A stretch of 53,040 nt of DNA from Bradyrhizobium lablabi (GCF_001440475.1 NZ_LLYB01000127.1:70957-123996), one strand, 5' to 3'. Counted from the first letter of the stretch, positions 1-9,187 are shown. The notes: generated by a model from the letters alone, not told the origin. Numbers and translations are program-made.

Positions 1-33
1 GCGATGGATTGCTTCGCTCCGCTCGCAATGACG
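1..33. repeat. half copy of a genomic hairpin repeat
   Basis: The first 33 bases match the right arm of the hairpin repeats at 3278-3363 and 11154-11238 almost base for base (gcgatggattgcttcgct then gctcgcaatgacg). The left arm would lie before the window. Rhizobial genomes carry many such intergenic palindromes. Bases 34-120 hold nothing recognisable except the upstream region of the P450 gene. Confidence 0.75.
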
Positions 34-120
34 GGGGAGAGGCCAGCCGCTCAACGCAAGCTTCAGGCCATGTTACCGCCTAGTTGTCGTTGATCATCGG
101 CGACCATTCGCCGGTGAAGC

Positions 121-1434
121 ATGATGGCGGGGCGCCCCATGGACACGACAGCGACCTCTAGCGGAAATCTCGACGTTCCCGCCGATATCGCGGCAACCCT
201 GGTCGATCCGACCGCCTATGCCGACCATCGCATCCATGACAGCTATCGCTGGCTGCGCGCCAACAACCCGCTCGGCATCGCGCGGCCGGAAGGATTCGAT
301 CCGTTCTGGGTGGTGACGAAGCATGCGCATATCCAGGCCATCAGCCGCCAGAACGAGCTGTTCCACAATGCCGACCGTCCGACCACGCTGACGAACCGGG
401 CGGTCGAGGAGCGCGTTCGCAAGATCACCGGCGGGCCCAATCTGGTGCGCTCGCTGGTGCAGATGGATGCGCCCGATCATCCGAAATACCGCGCGTTGAC
501 GCAGGGCTGGTTCATGCCCGCCAATCTCGGCAAGTTCGAAGGCCGCGTGCGCGAGATCGCGCGGGCCACCGTGCAGCGCATGCTCGACAAGGGTGGTGCC
601 TGCGATTTCGTCGAAGATGTGGCCCTCGGCTATCCCCTGCACGTGATCATGGAAATTCTCGGCGTTCCCGAAAAGGACGAGCCGCGCATGCTCAAGCTGA
701 CGCAGGAGCTGTTCGGCCCGCAAGACCCCGATACGGCGCGAATCAGGGAAAAGCTGACGGCTGAGCAGTTCTCCGGGATGATGCAGGCAGTGGTGGCCGA
801 TTTCGGCGCCTACTTCCGCGCCATCACTGAGGACCGGCGGCGCAATCCGCGCGAGGATCTCGCCACCGTCATTGCGAACGCCAGGATCGGCGGCGACTAC
901 ATGCCGGACCATGACGCCACCAGCTATTACATGATTGTCGCGACCGCCGGCCACGACACCACGTCATCCTCGACCGCCGGTGCGATCTGGGCGCTGGCGG
1001 AGGATCCTGCGCAATTCGAACAGGTGAAGGCCAATCCCGAATTGATTCCGGGGCTCGTCGACGAGGCGATCCGCTGGATGACGCCGGTGAAGCATTTCAT
1101 GCGCTCGGCCACCGCGGACACCGAGCTCGGCGGACGCAAAATTGCAAAAGGCGATTGGCTGATGCTGTGCTACGCGTCCGGCAACCGTGACGAGGACGTG
1201 TTCGAGGAGCCGTATCAATTCCGCTGCGACCGCAAGCCGAACCGCCACGTCGCGTTCGGCTATGGCGCGCATCTCTGCCTCGGGCAGTATTTGGCGAAGC
1301 TGGAAATGCGAATTCTGTTCGAGGAGCTGCTGCCGCGGCTGAAATCGATCGCGCTCGATGGCGAGGTCAAGATGACGCAGGCGTATTTCGTCAATGGCCC
1401 GAAGAAGCTGCCGATCCTGTTCGAGGTGAATTGA
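121..1434 (+). CDS. cytochrome P450
   Basis: Soluble bacterial P450, expected to hydroxylate or otherwise oxidise a small organic substrate using electrons from a ferredoxin or similar partner; none is encoded nearby. The I-helix oxygen-activation motif AGHDTTSS is at residues 276-283, the K-helix E-x-x-R at E315/R318, and the heme loop FGYGAHLCLG holds the axial cysteine C386. Length (437 aa) is normal and there is no membrane anchor, so it is cytosolic. Starts at 121, 124 and 139 are all possible and none has a strong ribosome-binding site; the one at 139 (MDTTATSS) is about as likely. The substrate cannot be told. The convergent amidohydrolase and the ligase beyond it suggest catabolism of an organic compound, but that is inference. 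Confidence 0.95.
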   Translation: MMAGRPMDTTATSSGNLDVPADIAATLVDPTAYADHRIHDSYRWLRANNPLGIARPEGFDPFWVVTKHAHIQAISRQNELFHNADRPTTLTNRAVEERVRKITGGPNLVRSLVQMDAPDHPKYRALTQGWFMPANLGKFEGRVREIARATVQRMLDKGGACDFVEDVALGYPLHVIMEILGVPEKDEPRMLKLTQELFGPQDPDTARIREKLTAEQFSGMMQAVVADFGAYFRAITEDRRRNPREDLATVIANARIGGDYMPDHDATSYYMIVATAGHDTTSSSTAGAIWALAEDPAQFEQVKANPELIPGLVDEAIRWMTPVKHFMRSATADTELGGRKIAKGDWLMLCYASGNRDEDVFEEPYQFRCDRKPNRHVAFGYGAHLCLGQYLAKLEMRILFEELLPRLKSIALDGEVKMTQAYFVNGPKKLPILFEVN

Positions 1435-1444
1435 AGAGATCAAG

Positions 1445-1540
1445 TAGGGTGGGCAAAGGCGCGCTTGCGCCAAGCCCACCCTTCTTGCGCCGGTGTCGAT
1501 GAACGTGGGCCCGCCTTCGGCTTTGCCCACCCTGCGCACT
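1445..1540. repeat. GGGTGGGC hairpin repeat between convergent genes
   Basis: GGGTGGGC at 1447-1454 pairs with GCCCACCC at 1474-1481, enclosing an inner GGCGC-gctt-GCGCC stem at 1458-1471. A second related stem, GTGGGC with GCCCAC, follows at about 1505-1530. The element lies between the 3' ends of the P450 and the amidohydrolase and could act as a bidirectional terminator, although no T-run follows. Confidence 0.7.
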
Positions 1541-3233
1541 AGCGTCCTTCCGCAAACGGTGGTGCCGCATACACCACCTTGCCGCCGACCATCGTCAGCA
1601 CCGACCTGATCTTGCCAATATCGTTGACCGGGGCGGTCATGTAATCCGCCGACAGCACCGCGAGGTCGGCGAATTTGCCTGGCTCAAGCGTGCCGCGCTT
1701 GTCGTCGTCGTTCGCCATGAAGGCCGAATTGCGGGTGTACATTTCGAGTGCCTGGCGGCGGCTCGGGGCTTCTTCATCGCCTCGGGTCTTGGTGCCGCCG
1801 ATGGTGGTGCCGTCGAGATACCATTGCAGCGACACGAAGGGATTGTAAGACGACACCCGGTGCGCGTCGGTGCCGGCGCCGACCACGAGTCCGAGCTTCA
1901 TCGCGGTTGCGATCCTCGGCATCATCCTGGCCTGTTCGGCACCAACCTCCTTCTGCAGCCGCTCGCCACCGAAATAGAGCCCGTCCTGCACGCCCCAGAT
2001 CAGCCCCAGCGACTTCATCCGTTTCAGACTGTCTTCCGAGGCGTTGTAGAGATGCAGCACGGCCCAGCGCAGATCGCGCACCGGATAGTCCTTGTCGATG
2101 CCCTCGATCACGTCGAGCAGGTCGTGGACGGTACGGTCCGGATTCCAGTGCAATTGAATCGTGTAACCATTCGATGCCGCCCAGCGCAGAAATTCCGCGA
2201 GCTTTGCCTTGCCGTCTGGCGTGATGTCGCCGTCGGTCCAGTCCGCCCAAATGATGATTTCGCCGGGGCCGTTGAAGTGCAGCATGGAATCGCCGAACCC
2301 CGGCGGCAGCAATTGTGTCAGGTTCTGCACATCGGCGAGCTCGCCGCCCGGCTTCGGGGAGCAGAGGTGATAGGCGACGCGTACGGTGAGCTGCTTGTCG
2401 CGCCACAGCTTGAACACGGCCTGATAGCTCGCGGGATACATGCTGACCCCGCCACCGTCGACAATGCCGGTTATGCCGAGGGTGTTCATCTCGCGGAAGA
2501 ATTTCTTGGAGCCGTCGACCTGCTGCTCCATGGTCGGCTTTGGCAGCTTGTCGAAGATCCTGCCGAGCGCATTGCCGCCGGCTTCGATGATGCCGGTCGG
2601 CTTGTTGTCGCCGTCGCGCGCGAGCTTGCCGCCAGGCGTGACGTCATTGTCGTCGCGGATGTTCAGCGCCTCCATCGCCTTCGGCGACAGCAGCAGCCAG
2701 TCGTAGAGATGCTGGATGTAGACCGGATTGTCGGGAGCAATGGCGGCGACCTCGCTCGGCGTCGGCCGGCGCTTCTCGGCAAACTGCGCTTCGGTCCAGC
2801 CGCCCGCGACGACGATCCAGGAACCGGGACTCTGCGCCGTTGCCGCCGCGCGGATTTTCTCCAACGCATCTTTCAAGGTCGGTACGCCGATCCAGTTCAC
2901 CTCGGTGCCGAACGTCAATGCCGCGCGGATGCCGTGGATGTGGCCGTCGGTCAGTCCGGGGATCACGGTGCGGCCGCCGAGATCGACCAGCCTTGCCTTG
3001 TCGCCGGCAAGCTTCTTCATCGCAGCCGATGTGCCGGTGGCAAGTATCTTGCCGTCCCCAATCGCGAGCGCTTCCTGCTGCGAAAAGTCCTTATCAACAG
3101 TCAGGATCTTGCCGTTGAACAGGATGGTATCGGCGGTCTGCGCCGACGCGACGGTCGCGAACGATGCAGCAATGATAGTTGCCGCGAGATAGCGAGCAAA
3201 TTTAGCGGACCCTGATCCTAGCCACAGCATCAT
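1539..3233 (-). CDS. exported amidohydrolase (amidohydrolase 3 family)
   Basis: Metal-dependent hydrolase of the YtcJ-like amidohydrolase-3 family, which cleaves amide, carbamate or related C-N bonds. The metal-binding H-x-H is H98-I-H100 in TDGHIHG; a C-terminal DAHR motif supplies a further expected ligand, and the composite beta-sandwich closes with EPGKFADLAVL. The N-terminus (MMLWLGSGSAKFARYLAATIIA, ending about ASA-Q) is a signal peptide, so the enzyme is probably periplasmic. The chosen start at 3233 has GGGGAGAG just upstream. A longer frame to 3308 would begin inside a palindromic repeat and is rejected. Protein length is 564 aa, normal for the family. The substrate is unknown. Confidence 0.9.
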   Translation of the reverse strand: MMLWLGSGSAKFARYLAATIIAASFATVASAQTADTILFNGKILTVDKDFSQQEALAIGDGKILATGTSAAMKKLAGDKARLVDLGGRTVIPGLTDGHIHGIRAALTFGTEVNWIGVPTLKDALEKIRAAATAQSPGSWIVVAGGWTEAQFAEKRRPTPSEVAAIAPDNPVYIQHLYDWLLLSPKAMEALNIRDDNDVTPGGKLARDGDNKPTGIIEAGGNALGRIFDKLPKPTMEQQVDGSKKFFREMNTLGITGIVDGGGVSMYPASYQAVFKLWRDKQLTVRVAYHLCSPKPGGELADVQNLTQLLPPGFGDSMLHFNGPGEIIIWADWTDGDITPDGKAKLAEFLRWAASNGYTIQLHWNPDRTVHDLLDVIEGIDKDYPVRDLRWAVLHLYNASEDSLKRMKSLGLIWGVQDGLYFGGERLQKEVGAEQARMMPRIATAMKLGLVVGAGTDAHRVSSYNPFVSLQWYLDGTTIGGTKTRGDEEAPSRRQALEMYTRNSAFMANDDDKRGTLEPGKFADLAVLSADYMTAPVNDIGKIRSVLTMVGGKVVYAAPPFAEGR

Positions 3234-3277
3234 GCACTCTCCCCTGTACTTTTGATATTGTTCTTGGACCGCTGCCA

Positions 3278-3363
3278 CGTCATTGCGACCAGCGAAGCGA
3301 CGAAGCAATCCATGCTTCCGAGTGCGCGGAACGATGGATTGCCTCGCTTCGCTCGCAATGACG
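3278..3363. repeat. palindromic hairpin repeat, full copy
   Basis: The left arm cgtcattgcg...gcaatccat and right arm atggattgc...gcaatgacg are near-perfect inverted copies around a short variable loop. Same family as 11154-11238 and 1-33. It sits between the amidohydrolase start and the acyl-CoA ligase stop. Confidence 0.85.
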
Positions 3364-3371
3364 GGGCAAGG

Positions 3372-4952
3372 CTATTCCAGCATCTTCCGCAACTCCGCTT
3401 TCGCCACCTTCTCCAGCGTCGAGCGTGGCATGTCGTCGACGAAGTGAATCTCGCGCGGGACCTTGAAGTCGGCGAGGCCATTTCTGCACGCGGCCATCAC
3501 CGTGTCATGCAGGTCGGCCGGCGCGCCCGCAACGCCGGCCTGCGGGATGATGAACACGACCGGCACCTCGTCCAGCATCGGGTGCTTCTTCGCCACTACA
3601 GCGGCCTCGCGCACGCCGGGCACGACAGCGATAACCTGCTCGATCTCGGAGGATGCGACATTCTCGCCGCCGACCTTAAGCATGTCCTTGGTGCGGTCGC
3701 CGAACTTGATGAACCCGTTCTCCAGCAGCGTGACGCGGTCGCCGGTGATGAAATAGCCATGCTCGTCAAAGCTTTCCCGCGTGGCCTTTTCGTTGTGCAG
3801 GTACTCGGCAAACAGCGACAGGCCGGGGATGCCCTTGATCAGGAGGTTGCCGGTGTCGCCGACTTCCGTCGGCGTTCCGTCGTCCTCGACGATGCGGATC
3901 CGATACTCGGGCGCGGCGCGGCCGATCGACATCGGTGTGTTGGGCTGGTCGACCTCGCCGACGATGCCGTGGGTGATGGTTTCCGTCATGCCCCACCAGC
4001 CGATCGTCTTGACGCCGAAGGCGGCGAACGGCGGCGGCTCCGATACCGCGGTGCCCCAGAGACGGAACTTGTGGTTCTTCGGAATCTCGTGCTCCAGCAG
4101 CGCCTTCATGCAGAACGGGATGGTCGAGGTCCAGGTGCAGTTGTGCTCCAGCGCCACGCTCCAGAACCGGCTGGCGGAAAAGCGCGGCTGGATCACGCAG
4201 GAGGCGCCAACCCACAGCGTTGCCAGCATCGAATAGGCCAGCGCGTTGGTGTGGAATAGCGGCAGATAGGTCTGGTGCACGTCGCCGGCATGCAGGTCCT
4301 CATGCGCGGCATTGATCTTGGCGCCCCACAGCGCGTTGGCGTGCGTCCACAGTACCGCCTTCGGCCGTGACGTGGTGCCGGAGGTATATTGGACGCTGCA
4401 TGGCGCGAACGGATCGGTGGCGCGGCGCGGCCGGTCGGCGCTGTCGGCGAACAGGGATTCGAAACTGTCACCACGCGGCGCGCCTTGCGCAGGCTTAGCT
4501 CCGGCGTCATGCGAGATCACGGCGATCCAGCGCAGGCCGCGGCAATTGGCCGAGATCAGCTCGGCATAAGCGGGTTGGGTGATGGCGGCGACCGCGCCGC
4601 AATGGCCGGCGAAATACTCCATCTCCGCTGCCGCCGAGCGGGTGTTGGTGGTGACGGCAATCGCGCCGAGTTCGACGCAGGCAAACCAGGCCAGCATGGC
4701 CTCGATGCAATTGTCGAGATGGATCAGCACATATTCGCCGGGCTTCACGCCACGTTTGACGAGGCCCGCGGCAAGCGCGCCGACGCGCTCGTGGAATTCG
4801 CCGTAGGACCATTTCCGGGCCGGACCCTCGAACGGCGCCCAGATCAGGAAGGGATGGTTACGGCGGCTTTCGGCGCGCATCCGCAACAGCCAGGGAATGT
4901 CCAGCCCTGCGAATGGTCCGATAATGCCCGGCGCTGGCTGTGAAGCTGGCAT
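3372..4952 (-). CDS. AMP-dependent acyl-CoA synthetase/ligase
   Basis: Member of the ANL superfamily: activates a carboxylic acid with ATP to an acyl-adenylate and transfers it to CoA. The phosphate-binding loop YTSGTTSRPK is at residues 189-198, the A5-type motif is GWWGMTET, the A7 aspartate is in TGDR, and the C-terminal catalytic lysine is K515 in STLEKVAKAEL. It is 526 aa from the start at 4952, which has GGGAGGG immediately upstream; an in-frame extension to 5063 runs towards a repeat and lacks such a site. It resembles the crotonobetaine/carnitine-CoA ligase-like branch, but the acid substrate cannot be fixed. Transcribed in the same direction as the amidohydrolase, with a repeat between them. 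Confidence 0.93.
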   Translation of the reverse strand: MPASQPAPGIIGPFAGLDIPWLLRMRAESRRNHPFLIWAPFEGPARKWSYGEFHERVGALAAGLVKRGVKPGEYVLIHLDNCIEAMLAWFACVELGAIAVTTNTRSAAAEMEYFAGHCGAVAAITQPAYAELISANCRGLRWIAVISHDAGAKPAQGAPRGDSFESLFADSADRPRRATDPFAPCSVQYTSGTTSRPKAVLWTHANALWGAKINAAHEDLHAGDVHQTYLPLFHTNALAYSMLATLWVGASCVIQPRFSASRFWSVALEHNCTWTSTIPFCMKALLEHEIPKNHKFRLWGTAVSEPPPFAAFGVKTIGWWGMTETITHGIVGEVDQPNTPMSIGRAAPEYRIRIVEDDGTPTEVGDTGNLLIKGIPGLSLFAEYLHNEKATRESFDEHGYFITGDRVTLLENGFIKFGDRTKDMLKVGGENVASSEIEQVIAVVPGVREAAVVAKKHPMLDEVPVVFIIPQAGVAGAPADLHDTVMAACRNGLADFKVPREIHFVDDMPRSTLEKVAKAELRKMLE

Positions 4953-5051
4953 GATCCCTCCCGTGCGGCCTTGCGGCAGCTCTTGATTTTGCTTGGAAGT
5001 AGTTCTGCCATCGGACGGCGCGATGGGCAAATCGGGAGTTTGCTCTCGGTC

Positions 5052-5110
5052 ATGCCCGGGCATAGCCGTCTGAAGGACGACGTCGCTTGCGCTCGCCTAT
5101 GCCCGGGCAT
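5052..5110. repeat. inverted repeat ATGCCCGGGCATAG / CTATGCCCGGGCAT
   Basis: Perfect 14-bp arms at 5052-5065 and 5097-5110 enclose about 31 bases. This is another dispersed hairpin type, lying upstream of the acyl-CoA ligase and downstream of the LysR gene. Confidence 0.8.
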
Positions 5111-5243
5111 CCACGTCTTTGCTGTTCGAGGCCAGCGAGGCGATTGACGCACGATTGCAGCAGCTGCCGTCTTTGCCAAATTCGGTCAGGCCCCTGGTTC
5201 ATATCAGGGGTGACAGACGGTTGGTTCTCACGGTCAATGCAAA

Positions 5244-6131
5244 CTATTGTTGTGAGAGTCGCAAAGCGTTCGTTAGTGCGGAAAGCGCAGCTGGCTGATG
5301 CTGACGACTGGGGTAGTACATAAAGAAGCCGGGAATGGGTGGTGTCCAGTCCTCCAGCACTCGAATAAGCCGGCGCTTCGCGAGATGCTCTGCGACCTGT
5401 TCTTCAAAGGCCAGGCCTAGGCCGGCTCCAGCGAGGGCCGCCTGAATGACCAGGTTGGTATCATCGATTATCAGTGGGCCATTTACGCCGATCGTGACGG
5501 CCCTTCGTCCCTGCTCGAACTCCCACCGATACGGGCCACCTGGAAGCCGCAAGCCTATGCATCGATGATCATTGAGATCCTTGGGCTTCCGCGGCATTTT
5601 TCGTGATGCAAAATAGCCAGGTGAGCCAACTACCGCCAAACGTAGTTCCGGCGTGACTCGCACCGCGATCATGTCCTTTTGAATGTACTCGCCGAGTTGA
5701 ATACCGGCATCGAACTCGCCGGCAACAAGATCTACCGGACCAGTGACAGTAACAACATCAAGAACGATATCGGGGTACGCCTCGGCGAACGCCGTGAGTT
5801 TCGGCAATAGTACCATCACCGCGGCCGACCGGGACATTACAATTCGAAGACGCCCGGCAGGTCGATGCCGAACGCTTCGGGCTTTGTTGATAGCGCGCGT
5901 AATCTGCTCTAGCGCCGGGGACAACTCTTTCAAAAGCTCTGCGCCCGCAGCGGTCGGCGCGACACTCTTGGTGGTTCGAGCAAGAAGCCGCAGTTCGAGC
6001 CGTTTCTCGAGTCCGCGGATCGTGTGGCTCAGGGCAGACTGAGACACGCCAATCTTCGCTGCAGCCCGCGTAAAGCTTCGTTCAGTAGCGACGATTGCAA
6101 ACGCAGCGAGTTCATTCAGTTCGTTTCTCAT
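5244..6131 (-). CDS. LysR-family transcriptional regulator
   Basis: A 295-residue LysR-type regulator. The N-terminal winged helix-turn-helix occupies about residues 5-65 (FTRAAAKIGVSQSALSHTIRGLE), followed by a linker helix and a periplasmic-binding-protein-like effector domain (about 90-290). Length is typical. The ATG at 6131 lies four bases from the palindrome TTATGA-N7-TCATAA, which has the T-N11-A form of LysR sites, so autorepression together with control of the divergent NTF2-like/hydrolase genes is likely. The effector is unknown. Confidence 0.95.
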   Translation of the reverse strand: MRNELNELAAFAIVATERSFTRAAAKIGVSQSALSHTIRGLEKRLELRLLARTTKSVAPTAAGAELLKELSPALEQITRAINKARSVRHRPAGRLRIVMSRSAAVMVLLPKLTAFAEAYPDIVLDVVTVTGPVDLVAGEFDAGIQLGEYIQKDMIAVRVTPELRLAVVGSPGYFASRKMPRKPKDLNDHRCIGLRLPGGPYRWEFEQGRRAVTIGVNGPLIIDDTNLVIQAALAGAGLGLAFEEQVAEHLAKRRLIRVLEDWTPPIPGFFMYYPSRQHQPAALSALTNALRLSQQ

Positions 6132-6134
6132 GGT

Positions 6135-6153
6135 TTATGAATATTGCTCATAA
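6135..6153. promoter_or_regulatory. candidate LysR operator TTATGA-N7-TCATAA
   Basis: Perfect 6-bp arms at 6135-6140 and 6148-6153 within the divergent promoter between the LysR gene and the NTF2-like gene. It contains the T-N11-A signature and abuts the LysR start codon, as expected of an autoregulatory recognition site. Confidence 0.6.
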
Positions 6154-6265
6154 CTCCATGTCATGCAACGCGTCTAGTTTCATAAGCGACTTTGTCCTAG
6201 CTTTGGCCAACGAGACCAAACGATCAGCCATGCGCAGTCTCCTGCCGGTCCCGAATAACAACTTT

Positions 6266-6649
6266 ATGGATAGCAAGCTTATGGATACCGATGCTCGTGC
6301 CCTGCGCTCTCTAGCTCAGACATACCTCGACAGCGCCTATGAAATGGATGCGGACAAATTTGCATCCATATTTCACCCATCGAGTTCCGTAACCAAGGTC
6401 GGCGACGACGGCAATGTGAGCGTGACGCCGATTGCGATGTGGTTGGCAGCCGTCCGCAACCTGAAAGCTCCGAAACAGCAGGGCCTGGAGCGGAAAGATC
6501 AGATCCTGTCGATAGACGTTGAAGGGGAGCTCGCTCTTGTGAAGTTGAAACTGCAGATACCGCCACGGCACTTCACTGACATGTTGTCGTGCCTGAAGGT
6601 CAACGGCACCTGGAAAATTGCTCAGAAAGTGATGACTTCGAAAACCTGA
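6266..6649 (+). CDS. NTF2-like (Lumazine_bd_2-type) small protein
   Basis: Small alpha+beta cone-fold protein of the NTF2-like superfamily. The order YLDSAYEMDADKFASIFHP ... ALVKLKL ... FTDMLSCLKVNGTWKIAQKV matches the Lumazine_bd_2 pattern, where a C-terminal strand pair ends in dGxWkIv.k. Such proteins bind or convert small hydrophobic ligands; no catalytic residues can be assigned. Start uncertain: ATG at 6266 (127 aa) gives the family's usual N-terminus, while in-frame starts at 6230 and 6095 add residues without homology-like character. Divergent from LysR and 33 bases before the MBL-fold gene, so probably part of one LysR-controlled unit. Confidence 0.75.
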   Translation: MDSKLMDTDARALRSLAQTYLDSAYEMDADKFASIFHPSSSVTKVGDDGNVSVTPIAMWLAAVRNLKAPKQQGLERKDQILSIDVEGELALVKLKLQIPPRHFTDMLSCLKVNGTWKIAQKVMTSKT

Positions 6650-6682
6650 CGGCTTCGCGACATTAGCCGCAGTTCTCACGCC

Positions 6683-7498
6683 TTGCAGGTGCCCGTGGAA
6701 TTTCTGTCACAAAGCGCCAATACGTTCGGGTACGCCTCGGGCGCATGGAGCATTTGGTCACTCTCGGACGGGTATGTGGACCTGCCTGCCGAAACCCTCA
6801 GATACCCGAACGACAAGTCAGATAGGCAATCGTCCCGGCGGAAGGATTCGCTGGTTCGATTGTCGGTCAACTGCTTTTTATTCGATCGCTGCAACGAAGA
6901 CCGCGTTTTGATCGATTGTGGAGCGGGGGGAAGTTGGGATCCGTCTATGGGGCACCTCTGGAAGGCGATGGCGGAAGCGGGCATCGATTCGTCTTCCATC
7001 ACTGTGGTCGCCCTCACTCACGCTCATGGCGACCACATCAATGGTCTTTTGATGCCCGACGGCCAACGAGCATTCAAAAACCTGAGCAGGATCGTGATCG
7101 GAGAGGATGCCGTTCAGGGATTCCTCGCCGAGCCAAAACTAGCCGAGTTCCGCTCTCTCCTTGCTCCGACAAACGGAGGAGATCGGTTGGCCGATCATTT
7201 GCTGTCGGTGGCAATACCTGGGCATGCGCCGGGGCATATGGGATATCTCCTGAGCACTAACGAGGACGACATCTTGTTCTGCGGCGACCTGATTCACGTT
7301 CCCGCCGCACAGTTCGCACGTCCCGAACTCACCTGGGCTTATGACGAGGACGAGCTCCTGGCGAGGACTAGCCGGCTCAAGTTGCTCCAGGAAGCCGCGC
7401 GTGCACGTACCTGGCTAGCCGGCGCTCACTTCGGTCGTCCAGGCATCGGCAGAATAGTCGAGCAAGGCCGCGGATACGCTTTTGTTCCGGCCGGGTAG
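6683..7498 (+). CDS. MBL-fold metallo-hydrolase
   Basis: Metallo-beta-lactamase-fold hydrolase with the full binuclear site: HxHxDH at H113-A-H115-G-D117-H118, the later GHAPGH histidine, the bridging aspartate in CGDLIH and the final histidine in AHFGRPG. The sequence resembles the lactonase/organophosphate-hydrolase-like branch (LPAETLRYP, INCGAG-type region), so an ester or lactone substrate is plausible. The start is unclear: the frame opens at TTG 6683, with GTG at 6689 and 6695; no ATG lies in frame near the N-terminus. There is no signal peptide. It follows the NTF2-like gene and is probably co-transcribed under the divergent LysR. Confidence 0.87.
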   Translation: MQVPVEFLSQSANTFGYASGAWSIWSLSDGYVDLPAETLRYPNDKSDRQSSRRKDSLVRLSVNCFLFDRCNEDRVLIDCGAGGSWDPSMGHLWKAMAEAGIDSSSITVVALTHAHGDHINGLLMPDGQRAFKNLSRIVIGEDAVQGFLAEPKLAEFRSLLAPTNGGDRLADHLLSVAIPGHAPGHMGYLLSTNEDDILFCGDLIHVPAAQFARPELTWAYDEDELLARTSRLKLLQEAARARTWLAGAHFGRPGIGRIVEQGRGYAFVPAG

Positions 7499-7542
7499 TT
7501 TTACATAGCCCGACATCGGCCATGACGACGAGGGGCGGCGCG

Positions 7543-7962
7543 CTATTTCACCGCGCCTTCATACGACGAAATCTCGATCAAGCTCCCATCCGGATCGCGG
7601 CAATAGACCGAACGTAGCGTGCCGCGCGCGCCCTGCTTGGCGACAGGGCCTTCCTCGATCGCAACGCCATTGGCCTTCAGATGCGCCACCACTTCGTCTG
7701 GCGTGCTCGAGGTCAGGAAACAGAGATCGTCGCTTCCGGCGGTCTCATGGTCGGCGGTGAACCACTCGACCTTGTCGGCATCGCGTGGCCGCACATTGAT
7801 CTTCTGGTTGCCGAACACCAGCGAGGTCCGCGGCGTTTTGCCCGGGCCGGGATCGAACACCTTGACCTCCATGCCGAGGATCTTCCGGTACCACTCGGTG
7901 GAACGCGCCACGTCGGAGACGTTGATCACGAGATGGTCGAGCGCATTAACCCTGACGGACAT
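7543..7962 (-). CDS. VOC (glyoxalase/bleomycin-resistance) family protein
   Basis: A 139-residue single-domain VOC protein with two beta-alpha-beta-beta-beta modules: LDHLVINVSDVARSTEWYRKILGMEV at the N-terminus and SVYCRDPDGSLIEISSY at the C-terminus. Candidate metal ligands are H10 in the first strand and the glutamate of LIEIS. The family includes isomerases, dioxygenases and resistance proteins, so the reaction is open. An AAAGGATA element precedes the ATG at 7962. It is convergent with the MBL gene and divergent from the TTT-type binding protein. Confidence 0.9.
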   Translation of the reverse strand: MSVRVNALDHLVINVSDVARSTEWYRKILGMEVKVFDPGPGKTPRTSLVFGNQKINVRPRDADKVEWFTADHETAGSDDLCFLTSSTPDEVVAHLKANGVAIEEGPVAKQGARGTLRSVYCRDPDGSLIEISSYEGAVK

Positions 7963-8117
7963 GTCTTATCCTTTCGTCGCGGTCGGCGGCGCCAGTGTCG
8001 CACTGGCCGCACCTGACTTTGTTTGTTACAACGCGTGCCGCGTTCGGTTCAATAGAACCGCGCGCCTCAATAGAAACGGACCGGGCTCTGAATCCCGGCC
8101 TCCAAGGAGAATGCTTT

Positions 8118-9095
8118 ATGATTTCACGTCGCACCGCGATTTGTCTGGCCGTGATCGGCCTTTCCACGGCCGCTTCGACCGGCAGCGTTTCGGCGGCGGA
8201 TTATCCGACCCGGCCGGTGAAATGGGTCGTCGGATATCCTCCGGGCGGCGCGACCGACATCATCGCGCGGCTGATCGGCCAGCGGCTTTCCGAACGGCTC
8301 GGCCAGCAATTCGTGATCGAGAACAAGCCCGGCGCCGGCAACAATATCGCCACCGAATCTGTCATCAACGCCGAGCCGGACGGCTATACCGTGCTGCTGG
8401 TCAATCCGGCGAACTACATCAATGCTTCGCTCTACGCCAATCTGAAGTTCAACCTCGTTCGCGACATTGCGCCGGTTGCGGCATTCAATCGCGTGCCGAA
8501 CGTGATGACGGTGAACAAGGACGTGCCGGCCAAGACGGTTGCCGAGTTCATCGCCTATGTGAAGGCCAATCCCGGCAAGGTGAACATGGCCTCGTCGGGC
8601 AACGGCACATCGGTGCACCTGTCGGGCGAGATGTTCATGGCGATGTCGGGCGCCAAGATGCAGCACGTGCCCTATCGCGGTGCTGCGCCTGCGATCACCG
8701 ATCTGCTCGGCGGCCAGGTCCAGGTGATCTTCGACAACATGCCTTCCATCATCCAGCACGTCCGCGGCGGCGCGGTGCGGGCGCTTGCGGTGACCAGCAC
8801 GGCGAAGTCGCCGCTGTTGCCCGACGTTCCGCCACTCGCCGACACCGTCCCCGGCTATGAGGCAACCGCGCTGTTCGGCATGGGTGCCCCGAAGAACACC
8901 CCGAAGGAAATCATCGCCAAGCTGAACAAGGAGATCAACGAAATCCTGGCCGAGCCCGGCATCAAGGCCAAGCTGACCGATCTCGGCGGCGAACCTCTGA
9001 TCGGCACGCCGGAAGCGTTCGGTGCGATGATCGCGGCCGAGACCGACAAGTGGAGGAAGGTGATCGAGGAAGCCAAGGTCGAAAAGGTGCAGTGA
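8118..9095 (+). CDS. TTT-family (Bug/TctC) substrate-binding protein
   Basis: Periplasmic solute-binding receptor of tripartite tricarboxylate transporters. It has a 28-residue Sec signal (MISRRTAICLAVIGLSTAAS ... VSAA) followed directly by the Bug signature YPTRPVKWVVGYPPGGATDIIARLIGQ. Length (325 aa) is standard. The ATG at 8118 is preceded by AAGGAGA at 8104-8110. No TctA/TctB membrane genes are present, which is usual for the expanded, mostly orphan Bug families of Bradyrhizobium and Bordetella. The ligand, probably a carboxylate, is not predictable. Confidence 0.95.
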   Translation: MISRRTAICLAVIGLSTAASTGSVSAADYPTRPVKWVVGYPPGGATDIIARLIGQRLSERLGQQFVIENKPGAGNNIATESVINAEPDGYTVLLVNPANYINASLYANLKFNLVRDIAPVAAFNRVPNVMTVNKDVPAKTVAEFIAYVKANPGKVNMASSGNGTSVHLSGEMFMAMSGAKMQHVPYRGAAPAITDLLGGQVQVIFDNMPSIIQHVRGGAVRALAVTSTAKSPLLPDVPPLADTVPGYEATALFGMGAPKNTPKEIIAKLNKEINEILAEPGIKAKLTDLGGEPLIGTPEAFGAMIAAETDKWRKVIEEAKVEKVQ

Positions 9096-9187
9096 TCGAG
9101 CTGCAGTGATCTAGGTCACGGAACAACGGCACGGTCGCGGTGTTTCATGGAAAAGGGACCGGCTTTAGTAACGTGAGGAGATCTAAG

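Noticed and set aside
94..954. 286-codon frame on the minus strand
   Set aside because: Shadow of the cytochrome P450 gene.
3234..3308. Longer N-terminus for the amidohydrolase
   Set aside because: It would start in the hairpin repeat and push the signal peptide inward; 3233 has a good ribosome-binding site.
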